Below, piece after piece: positions 1 to 11,595 of a stretch of 64,000 nt of DNA; the first letter of the stretch is position 1; each line of letters opens with the position of its first letter. The DNA comes from Apoderus coryli (taxonomy: Eukaryota > Arthropoda > Insecta > Coleoptera > Attelabidae), in assembly GCA_911728435.2 (NCBI GenBank), contig OU452211.1:3906001-3970000 (forward strand), written 5' to 3'. The notes under the pieces are model-generated. The model worked only from the letters and a program-made list of their open reading frames with translations, was not told where the DNA came from and made no database searches. The translations under genes were made by a program, and so were the position numbers.

Positions 1-284
1 TGTAAAAGGGTGAAATACTTTGGTAAGGGGACTTTAACTGGTCCCCAACTTAATGAAAGTTTCGGGCAACTGGGCGAACTCATTTACAATATATCCATTT
101 AGATCGCAGTGAAGAGGTCCTAAAGGCATCCACTACAATGCACAATCTAATATGATCAATGGAGTAATGTTTTGTTAGAGTTGATTACTAAACATTCGCA
201 CCCTTTAATCCAAAAAGTTCGTCAAGAATGCTTGTGAATCTGGACTGTGGATTGACAACCAAACATATTCAGTGTTCATCCTGT

Positions 285-655
285 GCGATCACCGAATAAT
301 ATTGCAGATGTTGACGCTTGAACTCGAGCACATCAAGGCTCCAAAAAACTGAACACAATTCGATCTAACCTGCGGAGAATTTTGATCTTGGATGATCTAC
401 TGCATAGTACCAGCTGAATCAAAATATTTCGTTATTGCTTCTCTGTTTGGGATTTAGATCAACACGAAATTGACAAACATTTTAATATTTTCGAATGAGG
501 GCCATTTCCATTTTGGAAGGTACAGATATGAAGATCAGGAAATCCCCATGGAAGAGCCAATGCATTCAAAACGTGCAACTGTGTGGTTTAGTTGTTGGAA
601 TAATGGTTTGGTGACACTATCGGCTTATTTGTCTTCCAAGACGATAGTAAAGTAG
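285..655 (+). pseudogene. mariner/IS630 transposase relic
   Basis: The frame from 470 to 655 gives a degraded catalytic core of the 'SDEAHFHLGG' mariner group: FSNEGHFHFGRY (expected FSDEAHFHLGGY), then EPMHSKRATVWFSCWNNG (expected EPMHPQRVTVWCGxWxGG). The first catalytic Asp has become Asn. Upstream, 285-420 shows a damaged match to the linker and helix-turn-helix region (RSPNNIADV...). Frames do not join and stops intervene, so this is a dead cut-and-paste DNA transposon fragment. Terminal repeats were not seen. Confidence 0.7.
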
Positions 656-660
656 TAGAT

Positions 661-1460
661 GTTAAGCGAAAAATCCAGAGACAGTTCAAACACATAAGAA
701 AGCCATGCCAAACACATTCTGGCATCAACTACTGACCGATCAGCATTTATAAATCATCGATTAAAAAAACGTACAGTGTGTTACAGACAAACTGTCTACG
801 TTTTAAAATCTTGTTTTGTTAAAACAAGTTCTTCTAAGTGGTCTACTGTCTGACTGTCAAGTGAGGCTATAAATTCACACGACATACTACCAATTAAGCA
901 TTAGATGTCACTAAACACATTTTTCCTACTTTTTGTTTGTTTCTTCTGAACGAAAAAACAAAAAGTAGGCACTTTTGCTGTTAATACGAACCCAAAACCC
1001 CAATACTGATATCCAAAAAATTATAAATATATTTATACCTCTATTATTAAGAGGTACACGAAAACATAACCTAATTGAACGTGTCGCTACTGAAAAGTAT
1101 ATCCCCTTAATGTCAAGATCTTAATCTTCCCTAACAAGACTAGTGACACATTTAAATCACTTCTACATAGTATCCTGTCGCCCCAGAATTATATTTATGT
1201 TTTGTAAAAAACCCACATTTATTTTTTTATTTTTAAGAACTCTATGTCAAAATAGGAGATCTACTTATCTGTTAAGCATAATATATCAGGTGACAAATTG
1301 GGTGTTAAGTTGTCGTTTTTTCTTTTGTCTGGTGTTGTTTCAAGATGAATCCGGTTCTTAATATTATTTATCGTATATATGTGACATAATGTTGTGGTAA
1401 TTAGGTTTATTCGTTCATTTATAATGTTGACAATTATTATAATTTAATGTTGATTATTTC
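661..1460. other. unassigned AT-rich sequence
   Basis: I see no gene here. A short inverted pair (TTTTTGTTTGTTTCTT near 930 and AACGAAAAAACAAAAAG near 950) forms a local hairpin. The small open frames have no recognisable protein similarity. Confidence 0.4.
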
Positions 1461-1462
1461 AC

Positions 1463-1911
1463 TCATACGTAAGCGCTGAAGGCTTAAAACATCTTTTTTT
1501 ACGTCAAACGTATGAGAAAAGAGTCAAACGTTTGCGAAAAATGTCAAACGTTTGAGAAAAAAGGTCAAACGGATGAGAAAAAAAGTGAAACGTTTCAGAG
1601 AAAAGTCAAACGTTTAAGATAAAATGGTTAACGTCAACCACTGAAGATAGTCTGAATCAGATTGGGGTCACCGGATCTTTGCCAAGCAAAACCACTCAGG
1701 AAAGTCTGAATGAGTTAATTAACAGTCTCCTTGATGAAAGTGAAACTGTTTTTCAAATAATGTGCCTGGAATTACAACTAAACTACTTACAATTGAGCGC
1801 TGATGTTTAACATTGTATCTCAAACGTTTGACTTTTATTCTTAAACGTTTGACTTTTTATCTCAAACGATTAACAAAAAATGCTTTGAGCCTTCAGCGCT
1901 TCCGTAAGAAT
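1463..1911. mobile_element. foldback/MITE-like element with internal AAACGTTTGA repeats
   Basis: The ends are inverted copies: TACGTAAGCGCTGAAGGCTT at about 1466 against the complement of AGCCTTCAGCGCTTCCGTAA at 1888-1907, with few mismatches over about 26 bp. Just inside the left end, 1500-1625 holds six degenerate copies of a roughly 20-bp unit, GTCAAACGTTTGAGAAAA. Just inside the right end, 1820-1870 holds three copies in the opposite orientation. The centre (1626-1815) has no reading frame. Terminal inverted repeats plus mirrored subterminal repeats fit a non-autonomous foldback DNA transposon. The family is not recognised. Confidence 0.7.
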
Positions 1912-2219
1912 CCCATAACACTAAAATTATTTTTTTAAATTTCAGCGATAATTTTTTTGAGGTAAAACAATTACATCCATAATTTTTTCCTGACATTTTC
2001 TCGGTCGTCATTCTAATTTTTTGTACAAACAAATGGTTTGCCTTTATTTTAAGAACTTAGTTACTGCTAGCAACCGCCAGTATGACTTATTATTTATATA
2101 GTTGTTTGTTTTTCGACAAATTTGATAAAAATTAATCATTTAGAACTTTCGGAACTGCCAATCATTTTATTTTGGTTTCCTCTAATGGTAATAACCCACC
2201 AGTTGACGCCAATAAAAAA

Positions 2220-2486
2220 TGCTAATCATTTTAGGGTTCAATGGAAGAAATCACAGGCACTTTCTGATTCACTTTGCTTGCGATGGACCAAAGTATATCT
2301 ACCAACCCGTAATCAAAGAACTAAGTGGACGAACGATCAGAAATCACTTCAGCTATAGGATATTGGGTCGCGATGGAGGTTAGGGAGAGTATTCGTGTTG
2401 TGGACGTTAAAACCAAGGATGGAATATTCCGTCGTCCCGTTACTAAACTTTGTAAACTTGAAGTTGAGTTATGTTCTGACAAGTAA
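2220..2486 (+). pseudogene. BEL/Pao LTR-retrotransposon pol C-terminus
   Basis: The frame ending at 2358 reads SDSLCLRWTKVYLPTRNQRTKW, matching the segment after the BEL/Pao integrase (canonical FWxRWxxEYLPxLQxRxKW). After a frameshift, 2373-2486 reads IRVVDVKTKDGIFRRPVTKL and ends CKLEVELCSDK with a stop, the conserved tail of BEL/Pao Pol (DUF5641 region). The 'LGRVIRVVDVKTKDG' block spans the shift. The rest of pol is absent to the left, so this is a 5'-truncated, frame-broken relic. A 3' LTR might follow, but I could not define its ends. Confidence 0.8.
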
Positions 2487-4023
2487 TGTCTGAGAAATTT
2501 GATAATAAATTAAAGATTTAATTGAACAAGTTTAATTAAGTTTAAAGTACGACAAATAACAGCAAGCATCATCCAGTTGTGGTAGCACTTGTTTGTTTTG
2601 GAGTTTTACCATTAAAATTTGTCGCTATATTTTGGAACACCATGTATATTATATTCAAAAGAAAATTCTAATTTCCCAACTCCCTTTAGTCATAAAACAG
2701 TGTGTGTATGTGTTGCTTGATGTTATCTCGCTCAATTTTAGAGAAAGAGCACACTAAACGTACTAAATACAATATGTGGTGCGGAGATGTAAAAGGCATC
2801 GTTTAATCAGTGCTCGTGTGAACACCCCCCGGAGTTCGGCTCAATTGAACTTCGCGGTTGTACTCCTAATGGAAACGAATTGCTCTCTGCTGTGTCGCGT
2901 TTATAGTCATTCATTTCATAACGTACAGAAGTATAATCTCCCTAGGGGAATTATTGCTTGCAAATACCACAAAAAGTTTTGTGCATGCTCTTCGTATTTA
3001 TTTGTTTGGGTTGCATTTGCGGTTGGAACTGGTATCGCAAATTCAATTATTTTCTAATAAATAATTATGAACTTGTCGTACGAGGGTGCGGTGAAACGTT
3101 TCCAGCATTTTTTTATGAATGTTTTCATTTCATATTTCAATATAACCTTACATTTGGTGCTCTATAATTCCTTTCTTATCGTGCGATTCGTCCAACGCAA
3201 AATATTCAGCTTCAAACCGCTTTTTGAGGACTGACTATCTTGATAATGACTTGTAAAACAACCTTGCCTCATTTCGCTAAGCTGGATTTTAATTCTGAGG
3301 GTGTAACGAACCTCTTCGATGGTCTCGGTCCTAGAGTGATCCTCGAGTGAGACTCTCTGCCCATTTGCGGAATTCTTATATCATATATAGCACTTTAGAA
3401 GGGCAAAGATGTGTTCCAGACGCAATACAGTCTACAACCTAATGAGACTGAAGATGGGATTAAAGTATCAGATGTCCATTGAGTGAAGGAACAATTTATT
3501 TGAACATATCGTAAGATATAAAGCCTTTATATATGTGGGATAAGGGTGCTTAATTTTCATCAGATGAGTGCTAAAGGGAGGCACATTAATTGAGATAAAT
3601 GATCAGTGAATTAGTTATTCTATTTGTTCTAGTTGATTTAGTTTGGTTATAACATTAGTCTACAACAAAATTGGAGAAATTTGCCTCCTAAAGTGAGTCA
3701 TTTTATGAATGAAGACTCTGATGTTTTTCTTTTTAGGTTTAGGAAAGTTTACATAGCTACAGTCGGCGAGATAGTTTTCCTAGTCCTGCTAGTAATAGAG
3801 GAATTGAGATAAGAAACTAGCTGTTTGTTATTTTAAATTGACGCCTCTTTCAGTGATTATCAAGATCGGTGAAATCAAGGAAATAATAGTTTCATTTGTT
3901 TGCAACGTCTTTTTGCATGATATTCCATCGAAGCTCACAGAAACTTCACTCTTCTTTTCCTATGAGTACTTGCAAACAAAATTATTGCCCTCTGCTTTAA
4001 AAATAATAAGCCATGAAAAGCTT
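2487..4023. other. no gene recognised; possible LTR remnant at its start
   Basis: This follows the BEL/Pao pol end, so part of 2487-3060 could be a decayed 3' LTR. I see no second copy in the window to prove it. Open frames at 2776-3057 and 2958-3167 lack recognisable domains. The segment from 2640 (TGGAACACCATGTATA) looks like a worn mariner-type terminal repeat. Confidence 0.3.
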
Positions 4024-4135
4024 TAAGTACTTAATATTATGTCAGAGGTTTTTCTATTCCCAGCTGATAGTCCTTAAAAGATTCTTCAGAGTTAAAATCA
4101 TTGTCACAAGAATACTGCCTCTCTAACAAATTGCA
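4024..4135. repeat. dispersed repeat, copy 1 (second copy 5081-5200)
   Basis: The stretch beginning TAAGTACTTAATATTATGTC and running through AGAGGTTTTTCTATTCCC and ATTGTCACAAGAATACT is repeated almost identically from 5081. The second copy continues with GGATCATATTCAAAGGATT, which here appears, in both orientations, inside the adjoining 4136-4545 palindrome. So the palindrome arose within, or inserted into, a copy of this repeat. Confidence 0.75.
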
Positions 4136-4545
4136 CAGATTCGACCACTGCCAATCTTACTGAGATAGTATTTCAAGTTTCTCAACATACACAGAAACAA
4201 GATGGACTTTTAAGTAAGTTTTTTTTCTTCTTGAACTGATACTGTGTTCGAATCGACGCCTTGAGTGTAGGAATGATTAGAAGATATTTAAATTCAACAG
4301 GACATCTAGTAGCAATTTGTAATCCTTTGAATATGATCCTTATCAATTAATTATAGATTCAAAGCATTCCAAAATGCTACTTGATGTCCTGTTGAATTTG
4401 ATATCTTCCTATCATTCCTCCTCTCAAGGCGTCGATTCGAACACAAGAAGAAGAAGAAAAACTTACCTATAAAGTCCATATTGTCCCTGTGTGTGCTGAG
4501 AAACTTGAAATACTATCTCAGTAAAATTGGCAGTGGTCGAATCTG
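4136..4545. repeat. 410-bp imperfect palindrome (two arms of about 200 bp)
   Basis: Left arm 4136 to about 4337 and right arm about 4344 to 4545 are reverse complements with scattered mismatches. Outer ends are CAGATTCGACCACTGCCAAT and its complement. Inner landmarks such as GTTCGAATCGACGCCTTGAG and CAACAGGACATC occur in both arms. The spacer is only a few bases near TCAATTAATTATAG. Transcripts across it would fold into a long hairpin. It may be a foldback element or an inverted duplication. No coding function is seen. Confidence 0.8.
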
Positions 4546-5080
4546 AGGCATTACGTGATCAAAATTATTCAGCAAACATCTTTTTACTGTCTGGAAATTA
4601 TTATTAAAATTGAAATAATAATAGTAGCCTTTCGGACAGGAAGATTTATTTAGTCTGCTAAAATCCTTTCCATCAGAGACTCTTAGGGTTGCACAATAAC
4701 CCCATATATATCCATTATCATTTACTATCATTGAAGGCAGAAAGCACATTATGTGATGGGGTCGCTTAACGACATCAAGTATAAATTATTTTAAGGGTAT
4801 ATATGCGAAATAAGGGGATGGATACCTACCCTGTTCGCAATACAAGCTTGAAAATGATTTCCTTAATAGAGAGCCTGACGACGCCGTCGTTTGGGATGAC
4901 AAATTTTATTCAATAAATGTGTTTGATATATAAAATAAATGGGTTTATCTGTATCAAATTTGGGTCTATTATGGATTAGAGGGTAATATTTACAGATCAA
5001 TAATTAAATTAAATAATGTAACTACGTAACTTGTGAAATTTATATCTCGTGGTCAGTTCTTTTAATTTAGGGAAAAGGAT

Positions 5081-5250
5081 TAAGTACTTAACATTATGTC
5101 AGAGGTTTTTCTATTCCCTGCTGACAGTCCTTAAAAGAATTTTCACTGTGGATTTGAAATCATTGTCACAAGAATACTTTCTCTCTAACAAATTGTTCCA
5201 TAGAATTAGGATCATATTCAAAGGATTCCAAGATGCTACTAGAAGTTTTG
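5081..5250. repeat. dispersed repeat, copy 2 (first copy 4024-4135)
   Basis: TAAGTACTTAACATTATGTC onward matches 4024-4130 with few changes. 5208-5250 (GGATCATATTCAAAGGATTC) matches the inner part of the 4136-4545 palindrome arms. This copy lacks the palindrome and so approximates the unrearranged state. No reading frame is credible. Confidence 0.7.
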
Positions 5251-5299
5251 TAAAATTTGCAACACAGATAACTGGATTTTATTAATGGGGAAGGCAATC

Positions 5300-6430
5300 G
5301 TAAATATTGACACAACTTCATTAATAATTCATGCTCTCCTTTCTTTCCACGGTCCATTCCTTAGATTATATAGTAAAATCAAGGGTCTATTCGAGGTAAA
5401 AGATTAGGGATTTGAGTTCCATTGTCTAGTGCTTGCTTTTCATCTTTAGTTTTCACGACAAGTTTGATAACATTACGTAGTGAATTTGAGTTTGTTTTTG
5501 AACTTTTTTTTGGTCGGAACCACAATAGCTTCATTTAAATTAATATTCAATGTTTTTTGTATATGACTTTAAACTGAGGTGTCTTCATAGTACTTGGCTC
5601 ATAAAGTCTTTTCCTTTCTGCTGGCAGTCAGCTGAGTTACATGAGTTAAATGCTTGCAAAAATTGTAACAGAAAAATGATGCCAATACAGATGATTACAA
5701 TATTCCATAGAAAATTAAAGTGGCTTTTTAAAATTTCTTATTTGTATCTTGTTGATGGTGTATTGGTTGAAAATAGGTACACGAAAATATGAAATCACCG
5801 GAAAGCATCACAATAAAACCGCGGTACGGCATTTTACAGCAGCTGTTTACTATAACTTGCTGATGGTTTACGTTTAGAACTGAGCAATTTATCATTTTTC
5901 GCTTTCGCATCGTTAAAATACATGTTCAACATGGTATATTAATAATAGTGTGAAATATGAAACTGAAACGAAAAATATATCTTGCTAGACAAAGAAGTAT
6001 TAAACGCGTTCTGTCAATTTTACTGTTTGTGAGAAAATGGGTTTTTCTAAGAATAAAGCATCCTAAAGAACTCAAGAACCTCTAAGGAACCTAGAAAATT
6101 AGTAATCAACTTTCTAGGTTCCATGATGATTTCTCTGCCCTGGTAACAATTTCTAAATGTTTTCTCATTCTTCCAAGAAGGCCATCCTAAGATCTCCACT
6201 TGTCTAAGGTATTTCAGACTGTCGATAAATCCCTTGTGACAAAAAACCAGTTTAACTTAGGAAAACGTGGCGAATTTAATTATTAGGATGCTTCGGTAGA
6301 ACTGGTAGAAGATTTGCTGTGTGAGGGTGGTATCATAGGTATCCAGGTGTAACTGAATAAACGTTCGCATGCCACAGGACAGCGCCTTGGGTCCCTAACC
6401 TTTTTTGATTTTTTCGAAAGATCTACCGTT
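5300..6430. other. no gene recognised
   Basis: AT-rich sequence with short unrecognised open frames. A small hairpin at about 6095-6121 (GGAACCTAGAAAATT...AACTTTCTAGGTTCC) is the only structure seen. Confidence 0.35.
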
Positions 6431-6433
6431 CTA

Positions 6434-6513
6434 CCGGGTGTCCCAAAAAAAATCCCCATCCTTGGGAAATAAAATCTACGAACAAAATGGGTAATTTTTG
6501 TTGGGACACCTTG
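6434..6513. mobile_element. 80-bp mariner-type mini-MITE (terminal repeats only)
   Basis: CGGGTGTCCCAAAAAAAATC at the left and the complement of a GGGTAATTTTTGTTGGGACACC-type end at the right are inverted repeats. TA lies immediately outside each end, the target-site duplication of the Tc1/mariner superfamily. Essentially nothing lies between the two ends, so this is an extreme internal-deletion product. Confidence 0.65.
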
Positions 6514-6665
6514 TATATTCTGGATACTAAAAAAATAAAATTAGTGTTGTGCAGGCGCTTTTTAAGCATATATTCGTAAGAGACTTTTTACGAATATGAT
6601 AATGGAAAATCTTTTTTTTTACTCAAATAATTCAAACATGTAAAATGATAATCTTGGCGCCCTCT

Positions 6666-6867
6666 ATAGTGTGTCCCGTGCTTGGACGGCTATAGATTAT
6701 TCCTTGCACAATTTTAAGTTGAAACACTTTGTCCAAAACTCAATAGTTAAGGAGTTATGGGTCAGTCTGCATAATACAAAGTTAAACACTGTCTCTGTCT
6801 GTTCAAAGAACTCTAAGCTATGGCTAGCATCTGCTGTTATACTCCAGTATTTATGGGACACTCTGTA
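6666..6867. mobile_element. approximately 200-bp mariner-type MITE
   Basis: The ends TATAGTGTGTCCCGT (left) and ATGGGACACTCTGTA (right) are inverted versions of the arthropod TACAGGGTGTCCCA mariner/IS630 terminus. The interior has no transposase. The internal phrase AACTCAATAGTTAAGGAGTTATG is non-coding. I infer a non-autonomous derivative. Confidence 0.55.
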
Positions 6868-7524
6868 TGCTGTTATTATAAAGTTGCAATATATTATATT
6901 CCTTTTGACAAATTACACACATCTCGAAAATGTACAACTACTTTTAGATGCCATTTATTTAGCATATTTATATTCAACTGCTTGTGCAGAGTTACCACCC
7001 ATTTTTTGACAAATGATGCGTGTGTTGGGCCTGCTTTCAAGCAGCTTTCCCTTCTTTTGTGGCGTACTCAATTTCATGACTGCTAATGTTTATTATTCCA
7101 GTCCATCTGTGTGAATGTACATATACATACGTGTGTTATATTCATTTATTTATCATTTTGTCGGAAAATGGGTGGTTCCGTAGGCAACATATTTTTGGAG
7201 AAAAGAAGTAACGTGTTTCTTTGAAGACGTCTTGGAATATGCAAGTGTGAAATATGACTGCTTCTAGAATATAATTCATTAATTATATTTTAGGTTTTAA
7301 AATGCTAAATTATTATTAGATGTTATTGATTCTAAAAATGTGGAGAATGTTGCTGTTCAACAATTTTCTACTATACTTGACGCGTCCACCTGATTGTGGT
7401 CTTTTTCAAAACAAAATTATTCCTAAGATTAGTTTGTTTTTGTAGTTAACACTCTAAAATAACACATGAACATTTCTGACTCACCTGGTATACGTGAATA
7501 TCTAAAATGCAACACATAAAATAC

Positions 7525-7845
7525 GTTTATATCACAATGACAAACTGACGAGTCTTGAAAATGAATTGAAAATAGTTTTAACGACAATAATGAACTAAGC
7601 TTTGAACTATCTGGAGCTTTCCGGAAGTTGTGGTACTATGAAATAAAAGTGCAAAAATCAATATTATTACTTTCACATCACAATGACAAATTACTTAGTA
7701 TTGAGCCTGAATTGCAAACAGTTTTAAAGTCAATAATGAACTAAGCTTTGAACTATCTGGAGCTTTCCGGAAGTTGTGCTATTATGCAAACATCAAATAT
7801 ACTTTCACATCACATTGATAAATTGCTTAGTTTTAAACCTAAAAG
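7525..7845. repeat. tandem repeat, ~130-146 bp unit, about 2.3 copies
   Basis: AATGAACTAAGCTTTGAACT, continuing ATCTGGAGCTTTCCGGAAGTTGTG, is at 7589 and again at 7735. The leader TATCACAATGACAAA / TTTCACATCACAATGAC occurs near 7530, 7671 and 7801. The third unit is cut off after about 40 bp. It is a short local tandem array with no open frame. Confidence 0.8.
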
Positions 7846-7849
7846 GTTA

Positions 7850-8800
7850 GTTGAATAGACAAGATTAATATGTCAAAGGTTGTCCTTATTTTTCTACGCT
7901 CGCTGTCTCCCTCTGAGATTTGAAACTTTCGATCAAATTTCTCCTATGAGGCTTACTAAATGTGCAATGTGTCTTTGATACGTTTAATTGCGGCATACTG
8001 GTGACACGACCATACAGTCACACTTTATATTCAGTGATGCTTAACTTTATGAAGTCCTCATTAGTTCAGACTGTGTAAGTATGCAACTTCATATGAACTT
8101 CTTTTCTTTGCGTCAAGGAATGCGGGTAGAACCGACTCACGTTTCCTGGCGCAAATCAAAGATGATCGTCAGATCTGTGCGGCTGACTTATAATATTTAA
8201 ACAATACATACAGTAATATAAATAATGATACATTAAAAACATTATATCGAATCGTATTTCATTTGCAGAAACCCTGTATAAAATATGACAATTTTCATAA
8301 ATGACCCATAAAACTTCAGCCTTGTTAATTAAGACTATATTTAAAATAGGTATATAGATTTCCTAGAATGTAAAACGGCATTTCTTTTATGTAATTCAAT
8401 ACTTTTCACACTGGTTACTGTTGTAACTGATATATATCCTGTATTTTAAGTAATAATAGGCGGCACACGATCTAGTGATGACCGTGGGGGGTTGTAGCTA
8501 CTGAAAATGGGAGGTCGTCACGGATTCTTTAATCTTTGGTATTTTCTCGGAATTTACTATAGAACTAAAATCAGAATAAAATATTTCATTATTTCAAGAC
8601 AATTATTTATCGTTTTGTGTTAAGTTCAAATTCTTACACTGAACAATGGATTAGATGGCGTCTCTACGTGGGAGTTTCATTATTATAACTGCGTTTTCCA
8701 ATAAGATTGATACATATTAATTTCTATAGTATAATATAAAGTTTCGTCATGTATTGATTAACACTTCCTCAGCTCATAGTTGATTCAGTATATGACTGTT
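7850..8800. other. no gene recognised
   Basis: AT-rich sequence. A small stem (TTTGCGTCAAGGAA at about 8117 with TTTCCTGGCGCAAA at about 8150) is visible. Nothing coding was found. Confidence 0.35.
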
Positions 8801-8803
8801 ACA

Positions 8804-9685
8804 AGGGTGTCCCACAAAAAAGTTGCATTTTAGAATTGCTATAAAAAAAACACGGGTGGATAGTTTTCCATTATTTATTTTTTATTAAATAGCCCCAACA
8901 TTGCGGTTTAATAGAGCCACTTCATTCTTATGGCTGCCCGGGCTGGCTTTGCAGTAGTATATTCTATCGACCCATTTTTTCATGACATTTTCGATGATGT
9001 GGCCCTATTGAGGGCAGCTATTGGGCTGCAATGGCGATTTTAATCTCGTGATTTAGGTCATCAATCGTCTCTGCATGATTGGCGTATAGCACTTATCCTT
9101 GACAGTTCCCCACAAAAAATAGTCCAACGGGGTCAAATCGCAGCTGCGAGGCGGCCAGTTGATATCGCCGTTTCGGCTAATTATGCGATTTTCGAAGATA
9201 CCGCACAAAAGTTCGATTGTAACGTTGGCTGTGTGGCACGTGGCGCTGTCCTGCTGGAACCAAATGCCGCCGATGTCTTCCTTTTCCATTCGGGGAGAGA
9301 AAAATCTTCCAACATGCCGCGATAGCGCTCAGGATTGACGGCTCCTGCTTCGTTTTCGAGGAAAAACGGATCAATGATGACACCGGACCACATACCGCAC
9401 CAAACAGTTACTTGTTGTGGGTGCATTGGCTCCATGATTTCGTGTTGATTTTGTGAGCCCCAAATGCGGCAGTATTGACATAACCACCGAGGTGGAAATG
9501 AGCTTCATCCGAAAAGCATTCTTCGGCCCATTGGGCAAACCGAAATCGCATCGGATGATCGTGCGGCTTCAGCTTTTGCACCAATTGAATTTTGTACGGC
9601 TTCAAACCGAGGTCTTTCGTTAAAATTCTTTGAAAGGACAACAACCCGGAATACGGTAGCGTGGGAAACCAGATATTGTGAAATG
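8804..9685 (-). pseudogene. mariner/IS630 transposase, 5'-truncated relic
   Basis: The minus strand encodes most of a DUF4817-type mariner transposase in several frames: ILTKDLGLKPYKIQLVQ, then CFSDEAHFHLGGYVN (first Asp), EPMHPQQVTVWCGMWSG, IWFQQDSATCHTA (second Asp) and WPPRSCDLTPLDYFLWG (third Asp). I count 36 residues between the last two Asp. A terminus reading CAAGGGTGTCCCACAAAAAA lies at 8804, downstream of the gene. The 5' half is missing: at about 9685 the sequence switches to LINE. Frameshifts make it inactive. Confidence 0.85.
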
Positions 9686-10100
9686 TTTGTCTTTGAACCA
9701 TCAGTAAACCAGCAATATTCCGCGCTTTGCAACTCCCAAATGCTGTGACTTTCAATGTCGACCAGGACTATATGAAGAGGAAATAAATCCAGTAGTACTT
9801 CCATATAGCTGCTCACGGTGTGGTGGAAAATGCACCAGTAATAGCCAAACAAGCTTGTCTCTGCAAAGCAGATAATTCTGCTAAGGTCGTTCGCTGTAAA
9901 CCTTTCGTCCTCCAAGCAACAACTTATTAGTCTTACGACCATAACGTATATCCACTAAATTTGTTTGGGTTTCATATTCCAGGACTTACCATAGCTTCGT
10001 CGATATGCCCATAAGGACAGTCTTCCTTTTTGTTGCGCCCTTTCCAGATGAGCATGCCTCTGTCTCGTATAGTATATTCTTTCCTACAAAGGAAAGTGGG
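9686..10100 (-). pseudogene. R1/I-type LINE fragment (RT C-terminus to start of RNase H)
   Basis: Minus-strand frames read LSALQRQACLAITGAFSTTP (canonical LxRxQRLACxxITGAxRTTPT), MEVLLDLFPLHI, and QSAEYCWFTDGSKTN, the classic opening of the RNase H domain of R1/I-group non-LTR retrotransposons. The DGSKT motif holds the first acidic residue. Frames change and the element stops where the mariner relic begins, so either the mariner inserted here or a deletion joined the two. The upstream limit is uncertain. Confidence 0.7.
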
Positions 10101-11035
10101 ATTAAACCGTCCAGCCCTTTCTAAGTGAAAGGTACAATGATGGTTTAGCTGGGATTCGTTGGAGCTATCTGAGACATCAGCTTGTCGAATTTTGCGATAA
10201 GATCTTGGCCTGCAAAAAGTTGTATTCAGTCAAGAGTTGATGCCAACCAAACACAGGTAGCATCTGGAGTTCGCTGATTGGACAGCAGTTCCAGGATGAT
10301 GGCACTACATGCGAAACAGCTGCTACTATGCTCGATTTGCTGAGGGAGAACATTGATAACTAGATCGTCTCTGCTTTGTTGGGTAAATTTGGGACTACAT
10401 CAAAGCCGCCTCTATCTCCGCTTTAAAGACATTTTGATTATTAGAAATGGGTGCTTTATTCTTTAGATATGCGGGAAGCATTCTGCAAAGAAAAATACTT
10501 TATAGTTTCAGTTACAGAGTCGATTCCTGTTTCCGCAACAGTCGCACACTTTGCACCTTATCAACAGCATTCTTGAAGTCTAACTCCTATTAGACTTGCA
10601 CTATCTGATCATCTTTTCTGTTTCTTACGAATAGATAAAGTTTCTCGGATATAAAGATACATACAACAACAACAACAAAAAACGCAAAACACCACTGTAT
10701 TCAGTCTATTGTTATTAAGACATACTGAGTATACCAACCAAACTAAAACTTGATTCAACGTCATTCAAAAATTTCATACTAATCATCCTCATCGGCTGGT
10801 TTATTTGTGTTAAATCACTCCCACTAATGGTGTGAAATACTGATATCAAAAATAATAATAATAAAAAAGCTGAGCTTAACGCAGTGTTGCTTTGTCAGAA
10901 GCACTATATCTCATCAATGAGTACCTCTATATTATATATTATGGGCTAATGGCTGAAGACCAAAAATGATATAAAATATCAGATAAAATGTTCAATGCTA
11001 TCTATACGGGGTGTGCCAACAACGAGCTGTCGATT
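10100..11035. other. decayed LINE-like stretch, then unassigned
   Basis: 10100-10440 is less AT-rich than its surroundings and may continue the LINE, but I could not align a domain. 10664-10690 is a CAA-rich microsatellite. The rest is AT-rich and empty. Confidence 0.3.
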
Positions 11036-11037
11036 AT

Positions 11038-11500
11038 ATACAGGGTGTCCCAAAATTAACTTAAAATAATTTAAGGGGATATTCTACAAGCAAAAATAAG
11101 ATTTTTTTTCATATGAACATATATCGAAAAATGCTTTGTTTTTCATATACAAGGTGTTATTTGTAAATTCCTGACGATGGGGTTTTAGTAATATTTCCGA
11201 AACGCGTCTCGATATCACAATGAAATTTGGCACACTTACGTATCTTTGTAGGATTATTAAAAAATATGATATCCCATGATTAGGAAAATGCCAGGGGTGG
11301 GATAGGCTGGGGGGGTCAGAACAAATTTTGTCCCAACTTTTTTTTTTTGCCCTTTTTTTACTTTTTCTAAAAAGAATAATAACTTTGAGACTTCTGTACA
11401 TAAAAAATGTTTACTTGTTTCATAAAGCTGGAAGAAGCCGTTTTGAAGATAAATGAGTTTGAAAATTTTTATGCAACGTCTCCAATATTATTATATATTT
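11038..11500. mobile_element. mariner-type terminus with conserved non-coding tail
   Basis: TATACAGGGTGTCCCAAAAT at about 11038 is a typical arthropod mariner/IS630 end. The following 400 bp looks like the body of a non-autonomous copy, and the opposite end was not located. A minus-strand frame of 105 codons (11084-11401) has no known domain and is probably incidental. Confidence 0.45.
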
Positions 11501-11595
11501 TTTTTTTTTTGAATATCATTCTTGGGGTTTTTGGTTCGCATTAATAAACAATAGTGAGATTAAAAACTTTTATTTCATGAGAACTCTTTTTTATT

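Noticed and set aside
1500..1625. Six regularly spaced ~20-bp repeats that superficially look like a CRISPR array
   Set aside because: The units are contiguous with no spacers, the setting is an insect nuclear genome, and the repeats are mirrored at the other end of a foldback element.
2776..3057. 93-codon frame with Cys-rich patches
   Set aside because: No domain, no nearby splice signals forming a gene, and it is adjacent to a BEL/Pao end where LTR remnants are expected.
4513..4749. 78-codon minus-strand frame (YYYYFNFNNNF) considered as a secreted-protein exon
   Set aside because: Low-complexity translation of AT repeats overlapping the end of the 410-bp palindrome.
11171..11212. CTGACGA...CCGAAACGCGTC, a hammerhead-like pattern on the + strand
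   Set aside because: Stem II is mostly G-U pairs and stem I does not pair. It lies inside a mariner-type non-autonomous element, so a chance match is more likely.
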